Part shown: one piece after another, positions 43,893 through 56,266 of the stretch | How positions within the stretch are numbered: position 1 is the stretch's first letter | How the letters are laid out: each line of letters starts with the position of its first letter | NCBI RefSeq assembly: GCF_037126465.1 | Contig: NC_088206.1 | Location: 56,896,841 to 56,960,840 of the forward strand | Reading direction: 5' to 3' | DNA from: Ornithodoros turicata | Taxonomy: Eukaryota; Arthropoda; Arachnida; Ixodida; Argasidae | Length of the DNA: 64,000 nt | The notes under the pieces: generated by a model | Seen by the model: only the letters and a program-made list of their open reading frames with translations | Databases searched by the model: none | Told to the model about the DNA's origin: nothing | Made by a program: the position numbers and the translations under genes

Positions 43893-44336
43893 AGGGAGTC
43901 ACTTTTACGGGTTAAACCCGATTCGGCCGGTTATCCCCCCCCCCCTCCCCAACTGACCTCCGACCAATTCGGGTTAAACCAGATTTCTCCCCGAATTCCA
44001 GTCACTATGAAATGTTCAAGTGACGTTTCCACTGAAGACGAACAAAGGTCGCCACGTGCAACACATGTAAGAATGGGTCACTTACGTTCCCAGCAATACA
44101 CCCATGTATGCCAGCACTGTCTATGCCGACGCGAATTGGCGCTGGTAGGTCACAAAAAAGGAAAAAAAAAAGATTAGGAAAGGACTTAATATACAAGAGG
44201 AGAAACAAAAACACCCGATAACACCCGAAGGCAGAATTATCTCCCGATTTCTCCTCGAATTACAGATTTAAAAATAGTGCCCGATTTTTACCCCTCGAAT
44301 CTGAGAAAGGCATCTAACCCGAAAAAGTCACTCCCT
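43893..44336. mobile_element. hAT-type MITE with perfect 8-bp target duplication
   Basis: 444 bp from AGGGAGTCACTTTTACGGGT to the inverse of AGGGAGTGACTTTTTCGGGT. The 8-mers ATATACGT at 43885-43892 and 44337-44344 are identical. Eight-base duplications are typical of hAT transposons. Subterminal CCCGA/CGGGT words recur. No coding sequence. Confidence 0.9.
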
Positions 44337-47300
44337 ATATACGTATACGCTATATCCGGACCTTCGTATCAAGCCGAGTTCACTTTGTTACATATATCTT
44401 CTCTGACGTTTCCGGACTTACACGCGATAAAGGACCCTATAGATATAGACATGTTGAATATTTTTGAACCGTTCTTTTGAACGGGTAACCGGGATTTCTT
44501 CAATCGGTTTAATTCGGGTTCAGCTCCAAGATGATGGCAGGAATATGGTTTTGGTTCAGTTCCGATTCAGCCGAAAAATTACGGTTATTTTCAGTTTTTA
44601 GTTCGGTTTTCTTCGACAACCTGTTGTCCCTATACATTCCTGCTCTCAAGTGCAGGTGAGTATCACGTGCGAGCTTCATTCAACGTGTGCAGGATACACC
44701 AGGATGCACACCAGCATACAAGGAGTAACATAAATACAGACAACCCCACAGAGAAGCTCCTTCCACATGCACGTCGCAGAAGTACGCATCGCTGGTCCTT
44801 TTCCTTGTTACTGTATAGCATGTTTCTACCCCAGATCTGTATATCTCGCTCAGTTAACTAAGGAAGTGTGTGTGCTCAAAGAGAAGATACGCATATATCA
44901 CTCGGATCATAAGCCACCATTAATCACCTGCATTATCCGTGATATCGTGGCATTGTCACGCATGCGGGGTTCCTAATTTTATAAGCGTCCTCTTTCTCGC
45001 AACAAAGTAGTGGTCACTCCGAATTCATTACGGCGCCCTCGTGACTCTCGTCCTATCTCGAAGCGAGATCTCGCCTGCGACCGTAGCGTCGTCTGCGAGC
45101 GAGAGGGCGCACAAGTTGATGGAAGGAAGGGGCTGTGTCTGCTGTATTGTCGTACCCGGATGCGTTTTATCTTCTCCAGTGCTGTGGTATGGCTCACAGA
45201 ACTAAGATAATAATATGAAAGTAAAATTCGCATATAATAAGACCATATGTGAAGCGTGGGACATTTATTTTGATCTGAGGCCATAATCTCAATCCGCGAT
45301 GGGATTTTTGCTATGCAAAACTAAGCCCCAAATCCCCAAACTGGACCTAGTGTAGATGAAGCAATGCAATGATAACAAATAAGCTACGCACTAATACCGG
45401 GGCCACGTAGAAAGATATTCCTTCGGTGAAAGAATGTAACATAAAACCTCAAAAGATTGTTTAAATGTAAACGTTTCTTTAAATCTTATACTTACACGGA
45501 ATGAGAACAACGACAACAACAACTTTATTTTCAGACGATGAATGGGTAGTTTCATCGCCAGCTTTGAGGGCGGAGCGTCAATGCGAATGACTGCAACAAA
45601 GCATGAATTGTTACGTTGTCAAACAAGGTTAATTGTAAACACGTACGTTCCCAGAAGAGAAAGCGAAACATAAGAAACCGAAACTCAAAAATTCCCGTCC
45701 CTTACTCGAAAATAATGTCCCTCTTAAAATAATAGCTGCCACACACAAAGAACATCCCGTGCCCGTTAACAAACCGCAAGTCTCCTTTTCCCAGACTCGT
45801 ACTTTTCTAATCGATGCACGTGTGTACAACCATTAACTTGACCGGCAGTCTTCATTTTCCTCTTGCATCTAATTTCCGCATTTGTATGAACTATTACGGA
45901 AGTCACCCGATCACTGAGCGCGCAGTTTTATTTATTTATAATATTTATTTGTGCATTTTGCAGCCTTAGCTCGAGGCAAATTCTCGGAATACAAAGGAAC
46001 CCATCATATAACCGCAGCAGCTGCATGCCGTATAGTTCCACCTTAAAACGACTTTCTTAAATTATTCGTCGAACGCCGCTACTGCGGTTTCAGAACGGGA
46101 ATATTGAATTTTTTCTGCACGCAATTAGTGCTCTTGGGTATTTTCTTTCCTTTCTTTTGGTTTCTTTCTTTTCTTTTTTTTTTCGGGCGCTGCAGCTGGC
46201 ATAAGAATTAAGTTGCGCATTTACTTAAGCGACCACACACACACCGTGCGTGTATTATAGGTAAGTAGGGCTTGATTGAAATGGTAGATAAAGGTCGGAT
46301 AGAGGTGTGGTGTACTGGAAAAACGCGAGGCTAGTGTGCGCTATGTGAACAGCTGCCGTATTTCTTTTACGCGGTGGTGACTTGGAGCGGGATGTCTGTG
46401 TTTGTATGCATGCGTAATTGTTCATTTTCATAATTGTTTGTTTCCCGAAAGCGTCTAGAGTACACGCTTTCATTGAGCAGACCAGTGGAGGTGAATGGAG
46501 TGAACGACGAGGTAAAGGCTTGTTTGTTTTGTACTTGAGGTTGCTGGTGTTTGGCGGCGAGCATATATGTGGGTGAGAGAAACAATTTTGCGTAAAGTTA
46601 GCATCCAGGAGTCGGGGACCTATATTATTATTTCCTACTTATGTGTTGATTTGAATGTGCGAGTGCAGTATCAATCAATCAATCACATTTATCGTCGTAT
46701 CAGTGGCTTTGCTTCCAAATTGCCTCCTCAATTTCCTTCAGTTTCACGCACTTTACATTATGTTACAAGCCAAAGCCGTAACAGTGTATACCTTCGTTCT
46801 TTTCTTTCTTTCTTTATTTTTTCTTGTTCGACCGATACTGGCTACTTTTTCTGATAACTGCTGCAACGAACGCATTTATCATCAAGGATCTCCTTAAACA
46901 AAGCGAGCTAGAAAGCTGATTTTTTTTTATTTAAAAAGTCTGTATACCCATTCGGTATAGATTGAAGCCATTACACGTGGCTCTTCGATCCGTCCCAACT
47001 CCCCACAAACAACGCGGGAAACGCTAACGAACCCTGGTTAACGAACCCTGGTTAACGAGCCAAACGTTAATTGGCGAGACCCCCTGTCATCAACCGACGA
47101 CACAGCCTTCGTCAACAGAGAGGGAGTTGATCTTCGCACCAATAATCACGCCGCAAACCTTACTGGGCCCCCCACACGCGGGTGAACTAATCAGACGGCT
47201 TTTAATTGGGATCTTTTTATACCACACTTTCCTTGTTACGTTTTTCGCTTGGAACCTTAAACGAGGCCCGTCTAATACTAACCTTGCACGTGCAAGGCGC

Positions 47301-47721
47301 TCAGCACCATGGTAATTTGCATACGTAAAAGGTTTGGGGCACAGGGTACGGTGAAGTAGGGTGCATATACTGCGAACTGCGCGATTAATTGAATTTAGGA
47401 TCGACGGTTGTCGGCACAACTTAGGTTTACGCAGCGCTGAACGGCAGAGAGGTTGTCGACGGTCGTTGGGATGACCTGTCTATTTGTTAACTACACACGC
47501 CTTTTCAATTATTGAACTTAGCTAAGTGAAATTGGCATACCAATTAACTTTATTTCACGAAGGTTTTCGTATGGGAAAGGCAGAGCAAAAAGCTGCAACA
47601 GTTCGACAAATATTAAGCAGTTGTGGACGCGAAGTTTATTGTGCTGTTGCAGAAACATATTTTGTGGTCTATTTCAAAGCTCTCATGTTACGTTTATGTT
47701 TAGTTTAGTTATGTTTTTAGA
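44337..47721. other. Long intergenic region
   Basis: No convincing gene. GGTTCGG/AACCG-type words at 44465-44620 echo the 4.3 and 5.5 kb zones. ATTTCTTTTACG, T-runs and CACACACACACC are the only low-complexity points. Confidence 0.35.
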
Positions 47722-48502
47722 GAGTCGATCCCTGTTTATCCGGACTTCACTTATCCGGATCCCCCGCTATCTAGACAAAAATCGTGGAGAGGGATTTCAG
47801 TCCATGCATTTTAGCTTCATTTACCCGGGCTTCAGCTTCCAGATCCAGAGAAGAATTTGAGGAACCAGGAAAGTATCCAACAACCTGTTCCACTTTTCCG
47901 GTTTCGGGTCGGAGTCAGCGTGCGACCTGCATTTTCTCCAGCGGGGACGACAACCTTGAGGGTATACTCTATACTCTGCTTCAAGGATTTCCCCCTTTCC
48001 CATTGTACTCATGCGGTGCTGATGACCAGTTCAGCATTTGATGCTAAGAAGTAAACCAATATAAAGTCAGTCAGAAAGTCCTCCAGCAGATCTCGAATAT
48101 ACGAGTACCTCGATGTGGACGGACATGATGAAACGTGTGCCATCGATAGTTACTGGTGAAGACGTTGTTATTGTCGGTTGCAGTGACGACAGCCTTGAAT
48201 TGCTTGAATCAGATGACGACACTGAAGAACCACGTGTGGTGACACCCCAAGAAGCCCGAAATGCACTCCGAACTGCTTTGGCGTTGTTTGAGCAAAATAA
48301 TAATGTTCCCCAATGTTAGTGCCATACCTAAGAGCTTAGGACAATTTGGTGCCTTAATCTTGCACAAACGAGTCATATTCATGCATATGCATTATGAAAT
48401 AAGCACAGGCCTCTTGAACATTTTAAAATATAGTGTTTCACTTATCCGGAGTACCGTTTGCACATTTTCGTTGGTAACCGTCAAGCCGGATAGGGTCGAC
48501 TG
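47722..48502 (+). mobile_element. Tigger/pogo-like transposon remnant
   Basis: The left end GAGTCGATCCCTGTTTATCCG and the inverted right end CAGTCGACCCTATCCGGC resemble Tigger/pogo termini. CACTTATCCGGA subterminal copies occur at both sides. A transposase C-terminal tail lies inside. The right end is followed by TA. Confidence 0.65.
48113..48319 (+). pseudogene. Tigger/jerky-type transposase C-terminal tail
   Basis: 68 codons: ITGEDVVIVGCSDDSLELLE, an acidic stretch DDDTEEP, then TPQEARNALRTALALFEQ. Acidic spacer plus an EAxxALxxLxxF helix is the usual tail of Tigger-like transposases. The catalytic DDE domain and CENP-B-type DNA-binding domain are missing. Confidence 0.5.
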
Positions 48503-49045
48503 TATATAATAATGTCTGTGCATAAGCATACTGCTTTTAACTGCATAAGAAACGTCCCAATTACAGTGACGTAACTGGAAGCTAAAGCTGCCAGCATAAT
48601 GTCTTCCCCGAGTACAATGCCTAATTTTTATTAAAAGCGTCTGCTGAAAGCCGACGCACAAGCTTCGTGCCGCACACACGGTGCTAGTTCAAGAACATGG
48701 GTCTCCTCCCAGTACGACTACTGGTACAAGCTGTGCTGCACTATACTGTGCTATGCTGTGCTGTGCTGTGTCACCATACTAGTTAAGCTTTAGCCAATCG
48801 CCCGGTTGGATCCCGGTTATGGTTACTGAGCTTCGTTCTGTCTTGTTCTACACATATTATTCGCAAAAAGGGAAAAATAAACGTTTAGGGCCAATACAGT
48901 AGAGCTCCTTGCAGTGAGAACTTAGCTAAGTAAGTTTTCCTAATGATCGGCGAGCCAAATTTATTTCTTGTTATTTTATCTATTTAGTTACGTTCTGTGC
49001 TGTTGCCAAAGGGGACTGATTCCCTGTCGAGGCACACACACACTA
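48503..49045. other. Intergenic, no recognised feature
   Basis: TGCTGTGC-type short repeats at 48720-48770; otherwise nothing. Confidence 0.35.
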
Positions 49046-50341
49046 CACTCTAAATCGTTTCACACCTTTAAAGGTGTAAAATAGGTGTATTAACAAAGAT
49101 CACACCCCTTTCACACCCTATAACTTTGTTTTGGAAATTCCTGAGGGTGTAACAATGGTGTACTACACCCTTAGGTGAAATATGGTGATAGTGTGTCGCC
49201 AGGGTGTAGAAAGGGAGTATGTTTGTTTTCGTTCACATGAACAAAAGTAAATATATACAGGGAACAGGAAGTTACATTACAAAAGTGCATGCCCTGGATT
49301 TACAACACGTCTACAATCTGGTAATGCATGCAGATTTAGAAGATCTGTTGAGAGAGTGCTTAAATTTCTTAAAACACGTTGCTCCTCATTGCAAGACAGA
49401 ACAAATACATGATAGTGCTCATCATACTCAACTGTAGTTAATGTTTGTATGAGAAAAATGGTATCAGAGTTAATAACATGTATGCCTGCAATCTCAATGA
49501 ACACGGATAAGTCCTCCTCGGAAGATTCTTTGGCAAGCCAACAGCAAATGTGTTATCATTATCAACTGCACTTTTCACATAGACTATAGATTCTGCGTGA
49601 ATATCACGGTCATGAATGTAACTCTGAATTGCTTCTGGGGCATATTGAAGTAGTATCTCCTTGGAACCATCAGTAGATGTGGCATTTCTCATGAAGGGCT
49701 GCGACCACACATGCATTTGATAAAATTGATGCCTTCTTGCTAATGAAAGTGTTATGTTCTTAAAATGTCAATTTTTTCTAGCAACATCTTTAAAATGCTG
49801 GTGTTTCCCTTCGAAACGCGTACAACCATACAGATAGAAAAGGACCAAACATCCTGATGAGTCGCGAATAATGAACAACGTAATGCATTAGAGGGGTTAG
49901 ATATTTGTGGGTACAACACTGTAAAGCGTTGAAGAAGCGAATAAATGCAGCGTTCTAAGTAATGAACACGCATATGGGGGAGGTGCCTGCTCATGAGAAG
50001 GTCTACAGTTTCACGAAAAGCTATATATACAGCTGCCATGCTTCACTGCCATGCACAGCTGCCACGCCATACATGATTGTCTGTATGTCGGCTGTGCATG
50101 TTTACACACATATTTAATCACCTTGATGTGCATACATATATGGACCTCAATGTGATTATACGCAATATGCTGGTAATTGTGAAAACACAGTTACCAGCAT
50201 ATTGCCAGAAACCCAACAGTTTTATTCGGCATTACACCCTTTACACCCCAATTGCCATGAGGGTGTTAAAATACACCTTAAAAGGTGTGCGCCATGAACA
50301 TTTTGATTTACACCCTTTAAGGTGTAAAACAATTTAGAGTG
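49046..50341 (-). mobile_element. CACTC-ended 1.3-kb element with transposase traces
   Basis: Starts CACTCTAAATCGTTTCACAC, ends with the inverse (GTAAAACAATTTAGAGTG), and is flanked by TA on both sides. AAAGGTGTAAA and ACACCCTT words repeat near both ends. Minus-strand frames (49438-49716 and 49277-49504) contain TTVEYDEHYHVFVL, similar to the DTxxYDxHxHAYxV segment near the C-terminus of EnSpm-type proteins. The frames are broken. This is a candidate relative of the parent of the short CACTC MITEs. Confidence 0.6.
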
Positions 50342-50653
50342 TACATTGAGTAAAACACAGTCAATGAAAACACGACAGAGACCTCTCAACGTACCCGTGT
50401 AGGCGTGTACTAAGGTAGGACAACAAATAAAATAAAATAAATAGCACAGAATAAGGCCAAAAAGTAAGAATAGAAAATCCATATGAGCAGCTCTGCTCCT
50501 CTTCCACGTACGGATACACGATGCCAAAATTACATGTAGTACTGCCGACAGCATAAATGGTTTGAAAACCGCTGAGAAAGAGTCGTGTTGGTGCCTCCTA
50601 AGATGGCGATTTTAGAAACCCGTGTTTAAAGTGAGGCAGAACGTCTCCAACTA

Positions 50654-51957
50654 CGAGGGGTGTTCAAGTCAAACTGGGACTTTCTGTCTCCTGAGTCTAC
50701 AAATGGCTCGCGCTACTTCTTTTTCATCATTTTCACACGCGACAGGCCTCCGCGTTCACCACTTGGTGGTCCAAAGTTTGTGCAAAACAGAAGACACGTG
50801 CTGGACAAGATGGCCGACAACGAGGTGAGCGCGCACATCGAGCAGCGAATTGTCATGAAGTTTCTCGTGAATGAAGACGTAAAGTCATCTGAAATTCACA
50901 GAAGACTTCAGGCTCAGTATGGCCACGATACACTTAGCCGCAGCAAAGCGTTTGAGTGGTGCAAACGGTTCCGAGACGGCCGTACATCAGTGCAGGACGA
51001 TCCCGACCGGGGCGGCTCAGAGCCCAGTGTCAGAGTCCCTGAGAACATCCAACTTGTGGAGCGCCTGATCCTCAAGGACCGACGGATAACATGTCTCGAA
51101 CTGGCTCGAAAGACGGACCTTTCTGTGGGAACGTTGAACACTATCATTCATGAACACCTCCAGTTTCAGAAAGTTAGTGTCCGTTGGGTCCCGAGACAGC
51201 TCTCCGTGTTTGACCGGCAGAGAAGACTGGAAATCTCCCAAGATCTATGGTACCGTTTGGACACTGAAGGACAGCCGTTCCTTGATCGGATCATCACGTG
51301 CGATGAAATGTGGGTGCACCATTTCACTCCTGAGTCTAAACGCGCATCAAAACAGTGGAAGCATCCGGGCTCGCCAGCTCCCAAGAAGTTCCGAAGCACC
51401 CCGTCTGCGGGTATAGGTCATGGCCACGGTTTTCTGGGTCAAGGCTGGTGTTGTTCATGTTGATTTTCTGCCCAGTGGTACCACCATCAATAGCGCATAT
51501 TACTGCCAGGTTCTCAGGAATGTGCATAAGGCGCTGAAGCAAAAGCGGCCGGGCCTCATCAACAAAAGAGTCCTCCTCCTACAGGACAATGCACGCCCGC
51601 ATACCGCTCATCTCACGACACGCACCTTACAGGAACTTGGCTGGGAGTTGCTGCCACATCCCCCTTACAGTTCAGACCTCGCCCCCAATCATTTCCATCT
51701 CTTCGGGCCACTGAAGGCGCTCCTTGGGGGCCGCCACTTCAGCTGCGACGACGAGGTCAAGAATGCGGTCCAATCATGGCTGCTACGCGCAGGTAAGGAT
51801 TTCTACGCTGCTGACATCCAAGCCCTCGTGAAACGCTGGGACAAGTGCATTGGTGCAGCTGGAGATTACGTTGCAAAATAAAATTAATTTCTCGCCTGTA
51901 AGTTCATTTTACTTTTGCGAGAAATGAAAAGTCCCCGTTTCACTTGAGCACCCCTCG
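50654..51957 (+). mobile_element. Full-length mariner transposon
   Basis: 1304 bp between TA dinucleotides (50652-50653, 51958-51959). Inverted ends CGAGGGGTGTTCAAGTCAAA and CGAGGGGTGCTCAAGTGAAA. It carries one transposase gene. Two deletion derivatives lie in this window (40074-40622, 62647-62964). Confidence 0.92.
50810..51881 (+). pseudogene. Mariner transposase (frameshifted, third catalytic Asp lost)
   Basis: A likely start is ATG 50810 (MADNEVSAHIEQR). The N-terminal part shows the mariner helix-turn-helix region (MKFLVNEDVKSSEIHRRL, LARKTDLSVGTLNTIIHEHL). The first catalytic Asp is in TCDEMWVHH (codon 51302), followed by TPESKRASKQW. One extra base near 51412-51418 shifts the frame, and the sequence resumes with TVFWVKAGVVHVDF. 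The second Asp is in LLQDNARPHTA (51585). Thirty-four residues later, where the DD34D triad needs Asp, the sequence has APNHFHLF: the codon at 51690-51692 is His. Either defect alone should abolish cut-and-paste activity. Confidence 0.88.
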
Positions 51958-53190
51958 TATAGTTTGCAACGCATTTAGGCGCCAAGCCTAACCGATATGC
52001 AATTTTATTCATCTAACCACTCCCATAACCTTTGCTCCACACCAGAGCAATCGTCTGCACGCTTCACAGCACGATGCCATTTATCATACCTTTCAAAGAG
52101 GCGAACACGTCATGCCAGGTCGAAGGTCAGCAGGTGGGACTGGGGTGAGATTTGTCCACTGGCGTTTGATGACGTGCCCTTCTGAGATAAAACATCGTCT
52201 TCCTGATAACATGAAGCTCTGTTGGAGAACGAATGATTCGTTTAATACCTGCGTCGCACGCCAAGCCCTACATGCAAAACAAGAGAACTAGACGAGGCAA
52301 CGACATGGTCTTGCGTAGAGGTCAGTAAGAGGCCACTGAAATTGAACGAGGTAAACCGAGTGAACACAACTCTGGTATAGAAGGAATCGTATACACTCGA
52401 GTACGGGGGCAAGTGTCCATGGCAAATACGGTGATCATACATATATACGGTACCTGCACGGTAGGCACTTGGTGCGGGCATATTCATCAGCCACGAATTT
52501 TTGCAAGCATTGAGCTCCCTTCTTTATAGTGCAACGACGCTCTGGAGATGTCAACGGTATCCCTCTATACACAGAGATGCTCTGAGTCCTCAGCACTCAC
52601 GTTCGCTGCAGCTCTTTAATGGGGCTACCTTTTCTTAGGTGTTTCCGCTGAAGAAGAGAACAGGTTGGACTCGACAAAAATGGTGTGGTCAGCGCCGGAA
52701 CGTTGGGTAAGTTCCCATATGAGTCACCACCTTCCAGTGATAGCATCCTGAAAAAGTCGTCAAAGATACACAAAATGTCCATGTAAATGGCACCACATTA
52801 ATTAAATTATGGCACCACATTAAAGTAAATGGTATGTCCTATTATAATGCCATATTTCCATGGCGTATAAGAACGTCTTTAAAAATGTTAATGCGTATTC
52901 TGGACCGATACTATCGTTCCGGAGCACTAGCATGTGCGAATCCAAGTATACCGGCCACTTCAAGAACCGTGTAGCGTGGTTGCGAAATTGGCATATCAGA
53001 TTTCACAGAATTGAGTAGAAATTTCACGTAATGAATTAGCTCGATTGTACCTGAGAGAAAATGATCTTTCGTATATGGTTGTTGGAGCCCGTGCTTCACA
53101 AAGATGTTTTGATGCGTCTTTTAAGCTCTTCAGTTTCTCCGGCGCAATGTATGGTTTAAGTTAATACCACTATACATGGAGAGCTTTGTA
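51958..53190. other. Intergenic, no recognised feature
   Basis: A short direct repeat (GGCACCACATTAA) occurs at 52790 and 52811. No genes recognised. Confidence 0.35.
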
Positions 53191-53403
53191 CAATGCTGGA
53201 AAAACGTTTACGGAACACGCTCCGGCGCATCCCTTCCTCAGAGTGACACGCTAGCAACGAATGGCACCGTACGGACTTACAAACAGGTGACTGGGTTACC
53301 TAGACACATGTCTGAAAGCCCGTGCGGTCCCATTTGCTGCTAGCGTGTCATTCTGATGAAGGAATGCGCCGGAACATGTTCCGTAAACTTTTGTCCGGCA
53401 CTG
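53191..53403. mobile_element. Short palindromic MITE, TA-flanked
   Basis: 213 bp from CAATGCTGGAAAAACGTTTA to the inverse of CAGTGCCGGACAAAAGTTTA, TA on each side. Arms continue through ACGGAACACGCTCCGGCGCA and GACACGCTAGCA. TA duplication suggests the Tc1/mariner group. Confidence 0.85.
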
Positions 53404-53677
53404 TACGAGCAACACTGTCTGTTAGTATAAATAACACTGTCTGTTGACATGTGTCAGTGTGAGGTATAGAAGAAATAAATCAATTTTAAGTGCCATAGAG
53501 GAAAGTTAAAAGCACTTCTACGTCTGTACTCGATCCCCCCCCCCTCGAGCCTCCCCCCTCGAGCCTCCCCCTCTTTCCCTCTACCAAGATACATATATGT
53601 ATATGCGCAACCCATTGAGATGCGTGTAAGGATCTCCTGAAGCCTTTGATGTTGAACTCTCATTGTTTATCTTTCAG
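53404..53677. other. Intergenic with C-rich tract
   Basis: CCCCCCTCGAGCCTCCCCCC-type repeat at 53536-53572; nothing else. Confidence 0.4.
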
Positions 53678-53850
53678 TCTTTGCTCAAGAAAACTTCTCT
53701 CGCCAAACCCGACAGAACGTGGAACGGTCTACCGAGAAGCAGGCCGAACTACTCCTCCGTAGCAAGAAGAATCGGGCTTGCGGGATCGAGAAGGGGCATC
53801 CAAGTGAGATCCCCCGCGTTCCCGCTCCAGTAGACACGGGGGAGTACTGA
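53678..53850 (+). CDS. Candidate terminal exon, unknown gene
   Basis: An acceptor-like CATTGTTTATCTTTCAG precedes a 173-nt frame (xTC TTT GCT...) ending in TGA at 53850. It would encode about 57 residues, rich in charged residues (VFAQENFSRQTRQNVERSTE, KNRACGIEKGHPSEIPRVPA). No polyadenylation signal is seen close by and no upstream exon was found. The composition looks protein-like, but the family is not recognised. Confidence 0.3.
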
Positions 53851-55570
53851 GCTGTGCTCGCAATCTGCTCTGCGGCCAACGCCCTGTAATTACCACGGCT
53901 CTGTGATTGACGTTAAGTGCAGCGGCGACACCTAGCGTGTCTTAGTTCATCTCGAAAAGCAGACGGTATGCCGCTGTTCTGCGAAAAGAAGAAGGGGGTG
54001 CTCTCATTAGAGTGCGCTCAATCAAGGACTTGATCTCAGTACGATTCCAGAAGCCAAATGGCCGTCTGCAAGACTTACGGTTGACTTCAAAAGAGAAGCC
54101 AATGCGTTAAGCCTGAGCCCGTGTGTGCGCTCATTGGAATGTTAGCTGCAGAGGCTTAATGACGGAGATGTATTAACTGTCTGGGTCTGTGAAGGCTCAT
54201 TGTGAAGTGGTCTGAGGTTTATTGGGGTGTGTGCTTGGTGCTTGCTTGCTTCGCAGATTTAATGATGGCTAGTAGTAGGGTATTGCGGGCCGGTAGGAGG
54301 AAGAGTCTTAGTGCGTTGGGGAACTTGGGATCAGTAGGACATAAAGAGCCTGTTACTGCGGACGCGAAGCTCAGTTATACAATTTTGGTTTCGCTGGTTC
54401 TAAGAACTTTCGGTTGCTACGTACACGTCGTGCGACTTGATAATGTCAACTTTTTCTTTTTCCTTTCTTTTTTTGCTCATCTATGTGCACGATTGTGCCA
54501 TGCATGAAAGATTACGAAGTGCTTCGAATTCCTGTTGTACTTGAAAGAGAGTTAAAGTTTTTAGAGGGAGAGAGAGAGCAAAAAGAGAGGAATCTTGGGT
54601 CTTCTTTTATGCCCTTTTCGAGGGCTTTGCTCTTCTGAAACGGTATCACCGTAACCTGCATTCGAAATATCACTGGCTCTGTGCAGTAGCACACTTCACC
54701 AAGTTGACGCCGCCCAAGTATATATATAGTTGAGAGCAGAAAAGTAAAAAGTACAAGCGCGACACCGCATACTCGTGCTATGTAATTTTCACAGGACAGC
54801 GGACTCCGGTCACAATTACTCTAATGGACTTGTCGGCTGAACCGAAGTGTAGCTGTCGGCAGGCATTGTGGTACAGTCTGTATTTCACCTCTATATCCAC
54901 TTTGTTGGCGTACGCCTAGAGTGTATGAGGTCACCTGGCATGTGTGATCCGTCTATTTGATTCACTTCTCACTGAAGCAATCACCCGCCGTAACTTCTGA
55001 GGTGCCGCAGCTCATATCATCATCATATACCTGTTATTGTTGTTCCTACCTAATAAATCAAAGCAGGAAGGACTGTGCCTTGGGTTTGTACTTGCGTTCA
55101 TGCAAGGGTGGCCCAAAATTATCATATAAAGAACGAAGCTGTCCATGAAAGCACCTATATAGCAGGAGCTTCAAGTTTTTATTTGTGTTGAATCTGTGTG
55201 CATTACGGATCTCGATGCGTGGGGCGGAACTCGGGTCTATATGCAATGACGGTCACCTTCTACGTCAGTATGTGCCGCTGCACTTCTGAACCTAGGAAGT
55301 CTTAAAAAGTAACAAAAAAAGAGTCTTCGTTTCTTTTTTCTTTTAAAAATGAATCAATCAAGAGACCGAAGGCAACAAAATGGTGACATAAGGAAAAAAG
55401 ATAAGTGCGAGTTTAGAGCTTGCGATATACGATGTCCATGTTGTGTTCTAACTGTTCTTTGACTTGCGTTCTTTGAAAGAGTGCAGGAGAACTGCGTTCT
55501 ACGACGCTTCCGTCAATTTTGTGACATCCCCTACCACACTAACGAGCCAATTTACGACAAATAAAAACTT
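53851..55570. other. Intergenic, no recognised gene
   Basis: GAGAGAGAGAG at 54568-54579 is the only simple repeat noted. Confidence 0.35.
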
Positions 55571-55846
55571 ATGCGTAAGCCAGGAAGGTTGAAAAATTGG
55601 GAAGTATACGAGAAGTGCACGAGAGCGAAAAAGAAAGAAAAACGGAACCAGGACACGTCAGCACCAGCATTCACACGCACACAATCTGACAGCTCGCCAG
55701 GACAAATGCCACCAGACCAACAGGAACAACTCCGCTGCGACAAAAAGAAGAAAAAGAAAGAAAGCCCAGCAGAACAAGATATAGCCTCTTCCTCATTGAA
55801 GAGAGCTCGCTTCTCGGAACTCGCAGAACGTCGGATCAAAATATAA
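55571..55846 (+). CDS. Lys-rich 91-aa ORF, doubtful
   Basis: ATG 55571 to TAA 55846. Highly charged (RAKKKEKRNQ, CDKKKKKKESP) with a SLKRARFSELAERRIKI tail that resembles a basic helix. No domain is recognised. Low-complexity A-rich DNA alone could create it. Confidence 0.2.
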   Translation: MRKPGRLKNWEVYEKCTRAKKKEKRNQDTSAPAFTRTQSDSSPGQMPPDQQEQLRCDKKKKKKESPAEQDIASSSLKRARFSELAERRIKI

Positions 55847-56122
55847 CTGAGAGTAAGATGTCGGCTCGGCGACGATTCTCGGAATCATGCTCTCCTCCTG
55901 GCGACTTGAGGAGATCTCTGTTTGGCCAACGCCTGGCGCCGCCGCCGCCGAAGAGTGACGTGTGTCCGCCGCAAAAAGCAAACGGAGGGAGGCGGGAGGG
56001 GGGAATTCTTGGAGTGACAGACGTTGTGCTGGGAAGTGTGATAACGCAAGCTGTGTACGATAGAGCAGGTGAGAAAGTTCTAAGTGGGATCTGGCAAATA
56101 GAGGAGTGCAAAGAATTCTGAG
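55847..56122. promoter_or_regulatory. GC-rich patch upstream of an ATGGCGGCGGCC start
   Basis: Contains GCCGCCGCCGCC and AGTGACGTGTG (CRE-like TGACGT). Could be a promoter or 5' UTR. No transcript evidence available. Confidence 0.25.
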
Positions 56123-56266
56123 ATGGCGGCGGCCGCGATGGTGATGACGATAGTGCTGCCGGACGCGAAATGGGGGTCGGAACAAGAAGTGAGGGTAGCG
56201 GGGAAAGGATATACTTGTTTCAGGGAGCGAAAAAAGAAGAGGGGGGGGGGAGTGAACGCAGCTTAA
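56123..56266 (+). CDS. Possible first exon or short ORF
   Basis: GAGATGGCGGCGGCCGCG is a good initiation context. 47 codons (MAAAAMVMTIVLPDAKWGSE ...) run to TAA 56266. A donor-like GAA|GTGAGG at 56189 would splice after residue 22. No downstream exon found. Weak. Confidence 0.25.
   Translation: MAAAAMVMTIVLPDAKWGSEQEVRVAGKGYTCFRERKKKRGGGVNAA

Noticed and set aside
54202..54507. 101-codon plus-strand frame with hydrophobic stretches
   Set aside because: The apparent hydrophobic end is a T-rich low-complexity run, the frame starts without ATG, and no motif is recognised.
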